NCBI GenBank assembly: GCA_001898835.1
Contig: MKVM01000001.1
Location: 1,296,466 to 1,360,465, forward strand
DNA length: 64,000 nucleotides
Direction of reading: 5' to 3'
From: Micrococcales bacterium 72-143
Lineage (GTDB): Bacteria; Actinomycetota; Actinomycetes; Actinomycetales; Microbacteriaceae
In this document: in pieces, positions 35,387-44,397 of the stretch
How the letters are laid out: each line of letters begins with the position of its first letter
Position numbering within the stretch: position 1 is the stretch's first letter
Notes under the pieces: generated by a model
What the model was told of the DNA's origin: nothing
What the model saw: only the letters and a program-made list of their open reading frames with translations
Databases searched by the model: none
Position numbers and translations under genes: made by a program

Positions 35387-36658
35387 GTGTCGATCAACAG
35401 CCGACTGTCGGGGTTGCGCGACCTCGACCCCACCACACGTCGGGCGACCGTCGGCCGCGCGGCGGGGCTCGACGAGAGCACGCTCACCGCCTTCGACCCC
35501 GCGAACGGGTTGAGCCTCGAGGCCGCAGACCACCTCATCGAGAACGTCGTCGGCGTCATCGGCATCCCCGTCGGGGTCGCCACCAACTTCACGATCGACG
35601 GCGTCGACCGGCTCGTGCCGATGGCCACCGAGGAGCCGAGCGTCGTCGCCGCCGCCTCCAACGCCGCGCGGATGACGCGCGAGCACGGCGGCTTCCGCAC
35701 CTCCACGACCGGCAGCGTCATGATCGCCCAGATCCAGGTCGTCGACGTGACCGATCCCGAGGCGGGACGCCTCCGCCTGCTCGAGGCGCGCGACGAGCTG
35801 CTCGCCCTCGCCGACGCCCAGGACCCGATGCTCACGAGCCTCGGCGGAGGCGCGCGCGACCTCGTCGTGCGCGCGCTCCCCACCCGAACGGGCGTGCACC
35901 TCGTCGCCCACCTGCACGTCGACGTGCGGGATGCGATGGGCGCCAACGCGGTCAACACCATGGCCGAGGCGCTCGCCCCCCGCGTGGCCGAGCTCGCGGG
36001 CGGCCGCTCGCTGCTGCGCATCCTCTCCAACAAGGCGGACCAGCGACTCGTCCGGGCCCGGGCGGTATTCGACGCCGAGCTGCTCGGCGGCGCCGGTGTC
36101 GTCGACGACATCGTGCACGCGAGCGCCTTCGCCGAGGCCGACCCGTACCGTGCCGCGACCCACAACAAGGGCATCATGAACGGCATCACCGCCGTCGTGC
36201 TCGCGACCGGCAACGACACCCGCGCCGTCGAGTCGGGCGCCCACTCGCACGCCGCACGCGGCGGAGGCTACACGGCGCTCTCGCACTTCGAGCGCGGCGA
36301 CGACGGCCACCTCGTCGGCACGCTCGAGCTGCCGATCGCGGTGGGTCTCGTGGGCGGGGCCACCCGCGCCCATCCCGTCGCGCAGGCGTCGGTGAAGCTG
36401 CTCGGCATCCGGACCGCGGGCGAGCTCGCCGCGGTCGTCGCGGCCGTCGGCCTCGCCCAGAACCTCGCGGCGCTGCGCGCCCTCGCCGCAGAGGGGATCC
36501 AGCGCGGTCACATGACCCTCCACGCCCGCACGATCGCCGCATCCGCGGGGGCTGCGGGCGAGGAGATCACGCGCGTCGCCGAGCGCATCGTCGCCGACGG
36601 GAGGATCCGCCTCGAGCACGCCCAGGACGTGCTCGCCGAGCTGCGGACCGCCCGATGA
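35387..36658 (+). CDS. mvaA: Class II (degradative-type) hydroxymethylglutaryl-CoA reductase
   Basis: A 423-residue class II HMG-CoA reductase, very like that of Pseudomonas mevalonii in length and register. Visible are ENVVGVIGIPVG, catalytic Glu83 in TEEPSVVAAASNAA, Asp146 (the residue favouring NADH in P. mevalonii), DAMGANAVNTM, the catalytic Lys in THNKGIMNG, the Asp in ATGNDTRAVE and the His in QRGHMTLHARTIA. I start at GTG 35387 because GAAGGAG lies 6 nt upstream; the track start falls in the -10. With HMG-CoA lyase next, oxidation of mevalonate to HMG-CoA is likely. Confidence 0.93.
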   Translation: MSINSRLSGLRDLDPTTRRATVGRAAGLDESTLTAFDPANGLSLEAADHLIENVVGVIGIPVGVATNFTIDGVDRLVPMATEEPSVVAAASNAARMTREHGGFRTSTTGSVMIAQIQVVDVTDPEAGRLRLLEARDELLALADAQDPMLTSLGGGARDLVVRALPTRTGVHLVAHLHVDVRDAMGANAVNTMAEALAPRVAELAGGRSLLRILSNKADQRLVRARAVFDAELLGGAGVVDDIVHASAFAEADPYRAATHNKGIMNGITAVVLATGNDTRAVESGAHSHAARGGGYTALSHFERGDDGHLVGTLELPIAVGLVGGATRAHPVAQASVKLLGIRTAGELAAVVAAVGLAQNLAALRALAAEGIQRGHMTLHARTIAASAGAAGEEITRVAERIVADGRIRLEHAQDVLAELRTAR

Positions 36659-37623
36659 CCGAGGCGGCGGTGCAGGCCACCTGGCATCCGCGCCCCCAGC
36701 CGGTCGTCGACCCGAGTCTCCCGACGCGCGTGCGCGTCTACGAGGTGGGGCCGCGCGACGGCCTGCAGGCCGAGCCCGAGATCCTGCCCGCCGCCGTCAA
36801 GTCCGAGTTCGGCCGTCGCCTGCTCGCCTCCGGCCTCCCCGCCGTCGAGCTCACGAGCTTCGTCCCGGCGCGCTGGATCCCTCAGCTCGCCGACGCCGAG
36901 GAGGTCGTGGCCGAGCTGGACGTGCCCGACGGGGTGCGCGGCGTCGCGCTCGTGCCGAACCGGCGCGGCCTCGACCGGGCGCTGGCGGCGGGCATCCGCG
37001 AGGTCGCCGTCGTCATCAGCGCGACCGAGAGCTTCGCGCACGCCAACCTCAACACGAGCGTCGAGGGCGCACTCGGCACGGCATCCGAGGTGATCGCGGC
37101 CGCGACGGATGCCGGGGTTCCGGTGCGCGGCTACGTCTCGATGTCGTTCGGCGACCCGTGGGAGGGACCGGTGCCGGCGGACCGCGTCGCGGAGCTCGCC
37201 TCCCGGCTCCACGGCGCGGGCGCCCACACGATCGCCCTCGGCGACACCATCGGCACCGGGACCCCCGGACACGTCATCGACCTCGTCGAGCGGACGACGG
37301 CCGCCGGGGTGCCGCGCGACGCGCTCGCGCTGCACCTGCACGACACCTACGGTCAGGCGCTCGGCAACGTGCAGGCCGGTCTGCGCGCCGGCATCACCGA
37401 GTTCGACAGCTCCACCGGCGGGCTCGGCCGCTGCCCCTTCGCGAAGGGCGCCACGGGTAACCTCGCAACCGAGGAGCTCGTCTGGCTGCTGCACGGCCTC
37501 GGCATCGAGACCGGCGTCGACCTCGAGAGCCTCGTGCGCACCTCGCAGTGGATGTCCCGGGTGCTCGGCCGCCCGCTCGCCTCGCGGGTCGCCACGGCCC
37601 TCACGGCAGCCGGGGTCGCCTGA
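36655..37623 (+). CDS. mvaB: Hydroxymethylglutaryl-CoA lyase
   Basis: A 322-residue DRE-TIM lyase cleaving HMG-CoA to acetyl-CoA and acetoacetate. It has YEVGPRDGLQAEPEILP, VELTSFVPARWIPQLADAEEV, LHLHDTYGQALGNVQAGL and the catalytic Cys loop GGLGRCPFAKGATGNLATEE, all characteristic of the family. The ATG overlaps the reductase stop (ATGA), so the two consecutive pathway steps are coupled in translation. A 22-bp gap leads to the CoA-transferase. Confidence 0.94.
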   Translation: MTEAAVQATWHPRPQPVVDPSLPTRVRVYEVGPRDGLQAEPEILPAAVKSEFGRRLLASGLPAVELTSFVPARWIPQLADAEEVVAELDVPDGVRGVALVPNRRGLDRALAAGIREVAVVISATESFAHANLNTSVEGALGTASEVIAAATDAGVPVRGYVSMSFGDPWEGPVPADRVAELASRLHGAGAHTIALGDTIGTGTPGHVIDLVERTTAAGVPRDALALHLHDTYGQALGNVQAGLRAGITEFDSSTGGLGRCPFAKGATGNLATEELVWLLHGLGIETGVDLESLVRTSQWMSRVLGRPLASRVATALTAAGVA

Positions 37624-37645
37624 ACCGTCGGAACGGAGCCGCACC

Positions 37646-38890
37646 ATGACCCAGCCGAACCCCACCCATCCGCTGCTCGCCGCATCCGCGGGCTCGCTCG
37701 CGGGCGTCGTCGTGCTCGACCTGTCGCGCGTGCTGGCGGGCCCCTACGCCGCCTCCCTGCTCGCCGACCTCGGTGCGACCGTGGTGAAGATCGAGAACCC
37801 CGCCGACCCGGATGTCGCCCGCGGCTTCCCGCCCTACCTGCGGCACGGCGAGGAGGAGTTCAGCGGCTACTACGGCCAGTACAACCGCGGCAAGCTCGGC
37901 CTCGCGCTCGACCTCGCGAGCGAGGAGGGGAAGGCCGTCCTGAAGGACCTCGTCGCAGCTGCCGACGTGCTCGTCGAGAACTTCCGCCCCGGAACGATGG
38001 CGAAGCTCGGCCTCTCCTACGAGACCCTCGCCCGGATCAACCCGCGGCTCGTCTACCTCGCGATCTCGGGCTACGGCCAGACCGGCTCGCGCAGTCGCCG
38101 CCCCGCCTTCGACAACACGGCGCAGGCCGCGGGCGGCATGTGGTCGATGAACGGCTACCCCGACCAGCCGCCCGTGCGGGTCGGCGTCACGATCGGCGAC
38201 CTCTCGGCATCCCTGTTCGGCGTCATCGGCGCGCTCGCCGCGCTGCGCCACGCCGAGGCGACGGGTGAGGGCCAGCTCGTCGACGTCGCGCAGGTCGACA
38301 GCATCATCGCCATGACCGAGACGGCCGTCGTCGACTACACCGTCGAGGGCAAGGTCGCGAGGCCGCAGGGCAATGCGCACGCCTGGGTGCGACCGTACGA
38401 GCTGTTCCCCTGCGCCGACGGGCAGGTGTTCTTCGGCGCGTACACCGACAAGCTGTGGCGCGCCAGCTGCGAGCTGTTCGGCACCCCGGAGGCCGCGACC
38501 GACCCCGAGCTCGACGCGATGCGCAAGCGATTCGATCCCGAGGTGTACGAGCGGCGCGTGAAGCCGCTCGTGGTGTCGTGGTTCGCGGATCGCACCCGCG
38601 CCGAGCTCGAGGAGCTCGCGGGCGACGTCATCCCGCTGACCGCCGTGCGTGACATCGGCGAGGTCGTCGAGGAGCCCGGAACCGCCGAGCGCGAGATGAT
38701 CGTCGAGGCCGACTACGGCGAGCTCGGACGGCTGCGGATGTTCGGGCAGCCGATCAAGCTCGGTGCGACCCCCGCGACCCCCGCGCGCGCCGCCAACCGG
38801 ATGGGCGAGCACGCGGACGTCGTGCTGGCGGGCCTCGCGGGCTACGACGAGGAGCGGATCGCGGCGCTGCGCGAGGCCGGGGTGATCTGA
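37646..38890 (+). CDS. CaiB/BaiF-type (class III) CoA-transferase (copy 2)
   Basis: A 414-residue class III CoA-transferase, paralogous to the one at 18968. Signatures are GVVVLDLSRVLAGPYAASLLADLGATVVKIENPADPDVAR, LVENFRPGTMAKLGL and the catalytic Asp in RPAFDNTAQAAGG (about residue 156). GGAG lies about 7 nt before the ATG at 37646. It follows HMG-CoA lyase and overlaps an HTD2-like hydratase. It could activate a C5-C6 dicarboxylate that joins the pathway at HMG-CoA; this is inference. Confidence 0.93.
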   Translation: MTQPNPTHPLLAASAGSLAGVVVLDLSRVLAGPYAASLLADLGATVVKIENPADPDVARGFPPYLRHGEEEFSGYYGQYNRGKLGLALDLASEEGKAVLKDLVAAADVLVENFRPGTMAKLGLSYETLARINPRLVYLAISGYGQTGSRSRRPAFDNTAQAAGGMWSMNGYPDQPPVRVGVTIGDLSASLFGVIGALAALRHAEATGEGQLVDVAQVDSIIAMTETAVVDYTVEGKVARPQGNAHAWVRPYELFPCADGQVFFGAYTDKLWRASCELFGTPEAATDPELDAMRKRFDPEVYERRVKPLVVSWFADRTRAELEELAGDVIPLTAVRDIGEVVEEPGTAEREMIVEADYGELGRLRMFGQPIKLGATPATPARAANRMGEHADVVLAGLAGYDEERIAALREAGVI

Positions 38891-39696
38891 TGCCCGCCCG
38901 CGTCGAGAACCTCGGCACGGCACCGGCCGCCGCCTACCGCGGCACCTTCGCACCCGCGGTGCCCATCCCCGTGGCGGGCGGCGCGCTTCCTCCGGGCTGG
39001 GAGGGGCTGTACTTCCCCTTCGACACGCCGCTCGCGGAACTCCGGCCCGACGGATCCCCGGCGCGCGACGGCATCCTGCCCGAGATCGAGCTGCCGCGGC
39101 GCATGTACGCGGGCGAGGACACCGTGTTCCACGCCCCGCTGCGCTACGGCGACCGCGTCGAGCAGCTCGCATCCGCCGGCGCCGTCGTCGAGAAGACCGG
39201 ACGCTCGGGTCGGCTCGTCTTCGCGGACATCTCGCGCGAGTACCGCGTCGACGGTCGCCTCGCGATCGAGAGCACCTGGCACGACGTGTTCCTCGAGGCG
39301 GCGCCCGAGGGGGCCGAGGCACGACCGCCCGCATCCGCGCCCGACGGGCCGGCCGACTGGTCCGAGACGGTCGCGCTCGACGCGCGGCAGCTGTTCCGGT
39401 TCTCGGCGATCACCTTCAACACCCACCGCATCCACTACGACCTGGACTGGGCGCGCGACGTCGAGGGACTCGCCGAGCTGCTCGTGCACGGACCGCTGCT
39501 GCGCATCCTGCTGCTCGACGCGGTCGGCAGGAACGACCCGCACCTCGGCGTGCGCGCCTTCTCCTACCGCTCGCACGCCCCCGTGCTGCTCGGCGTCCCC
39601 ATCGAGCTGCGCGGACGCCGTACCGCCGACGGCGCGGAGGTGCTCGCGGTGGGTACCGCGGGCGAGCTGTTGGCCCGCGGCACCGTCACCACCTGA
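38890..39696 (+). CDS. HTD2/MaoC-like acyl-CoA hydratase
   Basis: A 268-residue protein of the fungal-HTD2 / mesaconyl-C4-CoA hydratase-like family. An N-terminal hot-dog half (MYAGEDTVFHAPLRYGDRVEQLASAGAVVEKTGRSGRLVFADISREY) is joined to a C-terminal half with LFRFSAITFNTHRIHYDLDWARDVEGLAELLVHGPL, containing the His/Asp hydratase motif. Its ATG overlaps the CoA-transferase stop (TGATG). CoA-transferase plus this hydratase resembles the first two steps of itaconate or mesaconate degradation, but here the lyase is HMG-CoA lyase. Confidence 0.88.
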   Translation: MPARVENLGTAPAAAYRGTFAPAVPIPVAGGALPPGWEGLYFPFDTPLAELRPDGSPARDGILPEIELPRRMYAGEDTVFHAPLRYGDRVEQLASAGAVVEKTGRSGRLVFADISREYRVDGRLAIESTWHDVFLEAAPEGAEARPPASAPDGPADWSETVALDARQLFRFSAITFNTHRIHYDLDWARDVEGLAELLVHGPLLRILLLDAVGRNDPHLGVRAFSYRSHAPVLLGVPIELRGRRTADGAEVLAVGTAGELLARGTVTT

Positions 39697-39736
39697 TCCC
39701 GGACGACGGAGTCGGCATCCCGGATGAGGGGGGCGG

Positions 39737-40138
39737 CTACTCCCGCGTGCCGCGCTGCTGGGTCGCCCGCACGACGGGCGGCAGGAACAGCAACCCGAAG
39801 GTCAGCACCGCCACCGCGATGAGCGGCCAGCCCCACGCCGGCTGCGCGAACGCCCCCTGCAGCGCCCCGAGCCCGATCGCGAACTGCAGCACCTGCCACA
39901 CGATCGCCGAGGCCCTCACCCACGCCTGACCGCGCAGCAGTCCGAGGAGCGTCGCCGCCATCCAGGCCACCGCGACGAGCACGAGCACGGTCAGCGCGAG
40001 GGCCGTCGCGAGGGACGCGGGCTCGGCCGCCACGAGGTCGAACAGCAGCACGATCGCGACCGCCGCGACGCCCGCCAACTCGACCCCGAGGAGGGCCGCA
40101 AGCCCCCAGAAAACGGGCGGACGGGCAGGGTTTTTCAC
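39737..40138 (-). CDS. Small four-helix membrane protein, unknown function
   Basis: A 133-residue protein with GTG start and four hydrophobic segments (about 10-33, 42-64, 78-95 and 102-122). The N-terminus MKNPARPPVFWG and C-terminus RATQQRGTRE are basic and probably cytoplasmic. The sequence resembles short actinobacterial integral membrane proteins found near whiB1, but I do not recognise a named family. It is divergent from whiB1 across a 200-bp relatively AT-rich gap. Confidence 0.75.
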   Translation of the reverse strand: MKNPARPPVFWGLAALLGVELAGVAAVAIVLLFDLVAAEPASLATALALTVLVLVAVAWMAATLLGLLRGQAWVRASAIVWQVLQFAIGLGALQGAFAQPAWGWPLIAVAVLTFGLLFLPPVVRATQQRGTRE

Positions 40139-40338
40139 AGCGAGATCCCAAGCGGAGACTATTGATAAGGCGTAACAAGTATGAAACAGTGTTGACGGTT
40201 GATGTGACGCTCACGACGTGGTGAGTGCGTTCGAATCGACAAATCCCCCGCCACATTCGGACCCTCTTCAGCCGCGCGCGGATTCCTCAACCGATCCGCG
40301 GGACAGCGTCAACAGCAACACGAATGGAGCACCTCAAG

Positions 40339-40587
40339 ATGGACTGGCGCGACAAGGCCGCCTGCCTCACCGTCGACCCGGAGCTGTTCTTCCCGGTCGG
40401 CAACACGGGACCCGCCGTCGATCAGATCGAGAAGGCGAAGACCGTGTGCGGTCGGTGCACCGTCTCCGAGCAGTGCCTCCAGTACGCCCTCGAGACCAAC
40501 CAGGACTCGGGCGTGTGGGGCGGCCTCAGCGAGGACGAGCGTCGCGCCTTGAAGCGCCGCGCGGCTCGCGCCCGCCGCGCCAGCTAG
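40339..40587 (+). CDS. whiB1: WhiB1-type iron-sulfur transcriptional regulator
   Basis: An 82-residue Wbl protein starting MDWRDKAACL. The four cluster ligands are Cys 9, 37, 40 and 46 (CxxC in KTVCGRC), followed by the G(V/I)WGG turn in DSGVWGGLSEDERRALKRR and a basic tail. The match to WhiB1, including PELFFPVGNTGPA, is close. I choose the ATG at 40339; ATG 40324 and the track start would add residues absent from WhiB1 proteins. The 200-bp upstream region is AT-richer than average and contains GTGACGCTCAC. Confidence 0.93.
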   Translation: MDWRDKAACLTVDPELFFPVGNTGPAVDQIEKAKTVCGRCTVSEQCLQYALETNQDSGVWGGLSEDERRALKRRAARARRAS

Positions 40588-40638
40588 TCCCCGGCGAGCC
40601 AGCCTCAGCCATCCCGCCGATCACGCGCCGACGGTGCC

Positions 40639-41709
40639 TCAGTACGGGTAGTCGTCCATGCGCGTCGTGAACTCGTCCACGTCGCGCTCGCTCAGCACCT
40701 CGGGCACGAGGAACGAGAACCGCAGCCCCTCGACGGGCTCGGCGGTCCCCGCCACCTGCGCCTCGCGGGCGGCCCGGCGGCCGCCGTCGTCATGCGTCAG
40801 GTCGGTCACGTTCGCGTAGAACCGCATCGGCCCCGGGTAGTCGTCGGAGTACCACTCCCACTCGCTCTGGGTGCGCGGGTCGGCGCTCCCGTAGAAGCGC
40901 TCGAGATAGGCGGGGTCGAAGCCCGTCGAGGGATCGTTGAGCGCCACCAGTCCGTAGAAGTCGTAGTCGGCGAGCACCTCGTCGATGGTCGCCATCGCCG
41001 CGAGCTTGAGCGCGTGGTCGCGCACGGGCTCCGTCGTGGACCACACCTCCGAGGTGTACTGCACGAGCATCGACTCGCCTCCGTAGCCGTTGCGCTCGGA
41101 GCGGGTGCCCCCGTCGCGCCCCCGCACCCACTGGAAGCCGTACTCCTCGGTCAGCCGGTCGCGGATCGCGGCCATCACCTCGTCGGCTGTCGCCTCGACC
41201 TGCTCGAGCGACGGCCGCGCCAGGATCTCGTCCTCGCTCTGCCCCTTGATGCCCGGGTAGGCGGCCCAGTGGTCCTCCTTCGGATCGCTCGGGCCGAGCT
41301 TCGAGACGCCCGGCGCGAGGGCGCTCGCGGCACCGATCGTCCCCACGTTGACGACGAGCGCGACGGCGAGCGCGACGGCGCCGAGCGTGCGGGCGCGGGT
41401 GTTCACGAGCGCCGCGACGACGGCCACCACCAGCGCGAGCTGGAGGGCGAGCACCGCGAGGCTGTAGATCGCGGAGGTCGCGCCCGCCCCCCACATGACG
41501 AGCAGCACGAGCGCGAAGAGGATCGCCGCGCCGAGCACCGTCCAGCCGAGCGGGCTCGGCCGCCGGGGAGCGGCGACCGCGACCGGCGCCGCAGGGACGG
41601 CGGGGACCCGCATCCGCTGTGCCCCGCGGTAGCCGCCCGGAGGCGGGGGCGGCGGCGCACCGTCGGCTCCCCCGAGGTACTGTCCGCGGTCGTGCTGCGA
41701 GCTCACCAT
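40639..41709 (-). CDS. Membrane protein of unknown function, end of Bat-like operon
   Basis: A 356-residue protein. A Pro-rich N-terminus (GGADGAPPPPPPGGYRG) is followed by three close hydrophobic helices (about 55-140) and a mainly hydrophilic domain of about 220 residues that ends VDEFTTRMDDYPY. The ATG at 41709 overlaps the preceding TPR gene stop, so it is part of the MoxR/VWA operon. I do not recognise the C-terminal domain; it is probably exported and anchored. Confidence 0.78.
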   Translation of the reverse strand: MVSSQHDRGQYLGGADGAPPPPPPGGYRGAQRMRVPAVPAAPVAVAAPRRPSPLGWTVLGAAILFALVLLVMWGAGATSAIYSLAVLALQLALVVAVVAALVNTRARTLGAVALAVALVVNVGTIGAASALAPGVSKLGPSDPKEDHWAAYPGIKGQSEDEILARPSLEQVEATADEVMAAIRDRLTEEYGFQWVRGRDGGTRSERNGYGGESMLVQYTSEVWSTTEPVRDHALKLAAMATIDEVLADYDFYGLVALNDPSTGFDPAYLERFYGSADPRTQSEWEWYSDDYPGPMRFYANVTDLTHDDGGRRAAREAQVAGTAEPVEGLRFSFLVPEVLSERDVDEFTTRMDDYPY

Positions 41710-42440
41710 GGCCGATCCGTTCCGGAGCCCCCGCCGTCGCCGTTCTGCTGCTGGTCGCGGTCGTCGCGGTCCTGGGCGCCCTGCTCGAGCTGGTCCTTGA
41801 TGTCGTCGAGCTGGCCGCCGTCCGGGGTGTCCTGCTGCTCGCCCTGGTCCGGCTGATCGGGCGTCGCGCTGTCCTCGAGCTTCTCCTTGAGCCCCTGCTG
41901 CTGCTCGTCGAGCGTCTGCCCCATGCGGCGGTCGGGGTCCGGCGACTGCCGGTCGGCCTCGGGCGAGTGGCACTCCGCGGGCGCGTCCTGCGACACCGCG
42001 AGAGCCTCCTGCCAGGCCTTCGAGGCCGCCGCCCCGTCGCCGTCCCGCAGGGCGCGATCGCCGATCCGCTCGATCACGATCGCGAGGTTCACGCGGACGG
42101 CGCACTGCTCGAGGCCGCGCGCGAGCGCGAGCGCCTCCTCGAACTTGGCGCGCGCGGCGTCGAGCTCGCCCCGATCGGCGAGCCCCACGCCGACGTTGTA
42201 GGGGGCCTTGTACGGCTCGAAGATGTTGACGGGCTCCTGCCCCCGCGCCGCCTGCACCGTGCCGGAGTAGTCGCCCGCGCCGTACGCCGAGATCGCCTGG
42301 TGTGCGAAGGCGTACATGCTGAGCACCTTGCCGCAGAACAGCAGCGCCGCGAGCAGAAGGGGCGCGGACGCGAGCAGCAGGATGCGGCGCAGCCGCAGCC
42401 GGCGCCGGTTCGCCTCGAGCAGGGCGACGGGGTCCGTCAC
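41703..42440 (-). CDS. TPR-like membrane-anchored protein of Bat-like operon
   Basis: A 245-residue protein with GTG start overlapping the VWA gene stop. One membrane helix (RRILLLASAPLLLAALLFCGKVL) is followed by helical repeats with TPR character (APYNVGVGLADRGELDAARAKFEEALALARG). The last 70 residues are acidic and Gln-rich (GEQQDTPDGGQLDDIKDQLEQ). Such TPR proteins accompany VWA proteins in aerotolerance (Bat) operons, probably as scaffolds outside the membrane. Confidence 0.82.
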   Translation of the reverse strand: MTDPVALLEANRRRLRLRRILLLASAPLLLAALLFCGKVLSMYAFAHQAISAYGAGDYSGTVQAARGQEPVNIFEPYKAPYNVGVGLADRGELDAARAKFEEALALARGLEQCAVRVNLAIVIERIGDRALRDGDGAAASKAWQEALAVSQDAPAECHSPEADRQSPDPDRRMGQTLDEQQQGLKEKLEDSATPDQPDQGEQQDTPDGGQLDDIKDQLEQGAQDRDDRDQQQNGDGGGSGTDRPW

Positions 42441-43426
42441 GGCGCCCCACCCCCTCGGCTCGGTCGGCGCACCGCGGCGGCGCTCGTCAGCAGCAGGGAG
42501 GCGCGGGCGAGCTCGGCCGCGAGGAGCACCGCGACCACGAGCGCCACGATCCAGCTGAGGTCGGCGATCGACTCGGTGCTGCCCTGGGCGGTCGTCGCGG
42601 TCGCGGGGGCCGGCGGCAGCTCGAGGGCCGCACCGGCGGACCGCTCCTGGTAGGCGACGCCCAGCTGCTCGGCGATCCGCTCGAGGTTCTCGGGGTCGAT
42701 CACCGACAGCGCCCGCTCGCCCTCGTACTGGATGTAATCCCCCGGGCCGTCGACTCCCGCCGTCGTGCCGCGCATCGGCCCGCCCTCCGCGGTGCCGTAG
42801 CCGAGCACGGCGCCGCCCGACACCTCGCTCGCGCTGCCCGCGAACGACTCCGGCTTCCCCGAGCCGGTCTGCTCGCCGTCGCCGAAGTAGAACACCATCC
42901 GTGCCCGATCCGGGGAGACGGATGCCGCCTTGTCGAGGGTCTCCTCGAGCAGCGGCGCGGCAACCCCGATCGAGCTGCCGCGCGAGTTCGCGGTGACCTC
43001 GGGCCGCAGCACCGAGAGCGAGGTGACGAGCGCCGTCGTGTCGGTCGTGAGGGGCACCCGCACCACGGCGTCCGCCGCGAAGGTGATGAGCGCGAACCGT
43101 GCGCCCGGGTAGGCGTCGACGATCTGCTGCACGTCCTCCCGCACACCGTCGAGGCGCGGTCGGTCGCCGTCCCAGTCCTCCGCGACGATGCTCGCCGTCG
43201 TGTCGACCACGAGCAGGACGTCGACGTCGGTCGCGAGGGTCTCGGACGTCCCGCCGGGGATACCCGGGCGCAGCAGCAGCAGGCCGCAGGCGAGCGCGAG
43301 GGCGACACGACCGCCCCAGGCGAGACGCGCATCCGGCCGGCGGACGAGCTGCCACACCGCGAGCCCCGCGAACGCGAGGGTCACGAGCACGACGAGCACG
43401 GCGGGGAGGATCGGCTGGAAGGTCAT
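42437..43426 (-). CDS. VWA-domain membrane protein (BatB-like)
   Basis: A 329-residue protein. Two N-terminal helices (PAVLVVLVTLAFAGLAVWQL and a second near LALACGLLLLRPG) precede a von Willebrand A domain with MIDAS DTTAS (DxTxS variant) at VDVLLVVDTTASIVAEDWDGDR, TDTTAL and a C-terminal anchor helix (LSWIVALVVAVLLAAELA). It overlaps both neighbours by ATGA or GTGA. The non-standard Thr in the MIDAS still allows metal binding. Confidence 0.87.
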   Translation of the reverse strand: MTFQPILPAVLVVLVTLAFAGLAVWQLVRRPDARLAWGGRVALALACGLLLLRPGIPGGTSETLATDVDVLLVVDTTASIVAEDWDGDRPRLDGVREDVQQIVDAYPGARFALITFAADAVVRVPLTTDTTALVTSLSVLRPEVTANSRGSSIGVAAPLLEETLDKAASVSPDRARMVFYFGDGEQTGSGKPESFAGSASEVSGGAVLGYGTAEGGPMRGTTAGVDGPGDYIQYEGERALSVIDPENLERIAEQLGVAYQERSAGAALELPPAPATATTAQGSTESIADLSWIVALVVAVLLAAELARASLLLTSAAAVRRPSRGGGAP

Positions 43427-44397
43427 GTGCGCACCCTCCAGACCGCGACGAGCAGCGCGAAGGCGGCGACCACGACCACGACCGCCCAGGGGCCGGGCAC
43501 GTCCACCTTGACGATGCGGGGCTGCCCCTTCAGCACGGCCGCGTCCTGCGCCTGCACCTCGTCGACGATCCCGTCGACCGTCGTCGCGTCGTGCAGACCG
43601 AAGTAGCGGCCGCCCGTCGCCGTGGCCATCTTCTCGAGCGCGGCACCCGTCGAGGATCCGGCGGCGACCGGGTCGATCGCGTATACGCGCACGTCGAGGG
43701 AGGCCGCGTAGGCGCCCGCCTGGTCGAGGGTGACCGTCTCGGCGCCGTTCACCTCGTTGTCGGTCGCGAGGATGATGGAGCGCGAGCGCTTCTGGTCGGG
43801 GTTGTCGAAGCCGAGCGCGCACGCCGCGAGACCGTCGCCGACGAGCGAGGCGCCGTCGCTGTTGAGCGTGCCGACCCAGAACTCCGGGACGTCGTCGACG
43901 TACTCGAAGCTCTCCCGCACGCTGTCGAGGTGCTCGCGCACGAAGGCGTAGTCGTCGGTGAGCGGGAACACCTGCACGGGCGAGCTGTTGAAGATCGTCA
44001 GCCCGACCCGCTCGCCCCGGAAGTCGTCGGCGAGGCGGGAGAAGACCTCGATCACCTCGGCGTCGACGTCGGTCATCGAGCCCGACACGTCGAGGCACAG
44101 CATGACGTCGCGGCTGCGCGTCTCCGGCTGGATGACGCGCTCCTCCACGGGACGGGCGGCGACCACGGCGGCGCCCGCGAGGCCGACGAGGGCCAGGGCG
44201 AGCACCCCGGCGAGCGCGACCACCCGCATCCGCACCGCGCGGGCGACGCTCGGCAGCGCGCGCACCCGCTCCGCGCGCGCGACCCGGGCGCCGGCCGCGA
44301 GCCGGCCACGCCGGCGGCCGAGCAGCACGCCCGTCACGATCGCCGCCACCGCGAGCGCGGCGACGACGATCAGCATCGCGGGGAGCTCTAGTGCCAC
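43423..44397 (-). CDS. VWA-domain membrane protein (BatA-like)
   Basis: A 324-residue VWA protein. The N-terminal helix (LIVVAALAVAAIVTGVLLG), a second helix (VVALAGVLALALVGLAGAAVVAA) and a C-terminal anchor (WAVVVVVAAFALLVAVW) flank the VWA domain. Its MIDAS is the canonical DVSGSM in VMLCLDVSGSMTDVDAEV. GTG start at 44397 overlaps the upstream gene by 10 bp. Works with the MoxR ATPase and the second VWA protein in a presumed membrane complex. Confidence 0.88.
   Translation of the reverse strand: MALELPAMLIVVAALAVAAIVTGVLLGRRRGRLAAGARVARAERVRALPSVARAVRMRVVALAGVLALALVGLAGAAVVAARPVEERVIQPETRSRDVMLCLDVSGSMTDVDAEVIEVFSRLADDFRGERVGLTIFNSSPVQVFPLTDDYAFVREHLDSVRESFEYVDDVPEFWVGTLNSDGASLVGDGLAACALGFDNPDQKRSRSIILATDNEVNGAETVTLDQAGAYAASLDVRVYAIDPVAAGSSTGAALEKMATATGGRYFGLHDATTVDGIVDEVQAQDAAVLKGQPRIVKVDVPGPWAVVVVVAAFALLVAVWRVRT

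Noticed and set aside
40200-40225. CRP site upstream of whiB1 (GTGACGCTCAC)
   Set aside because: Spacing between half-sites is 3 bp, not the 6 bp of a CRP site.
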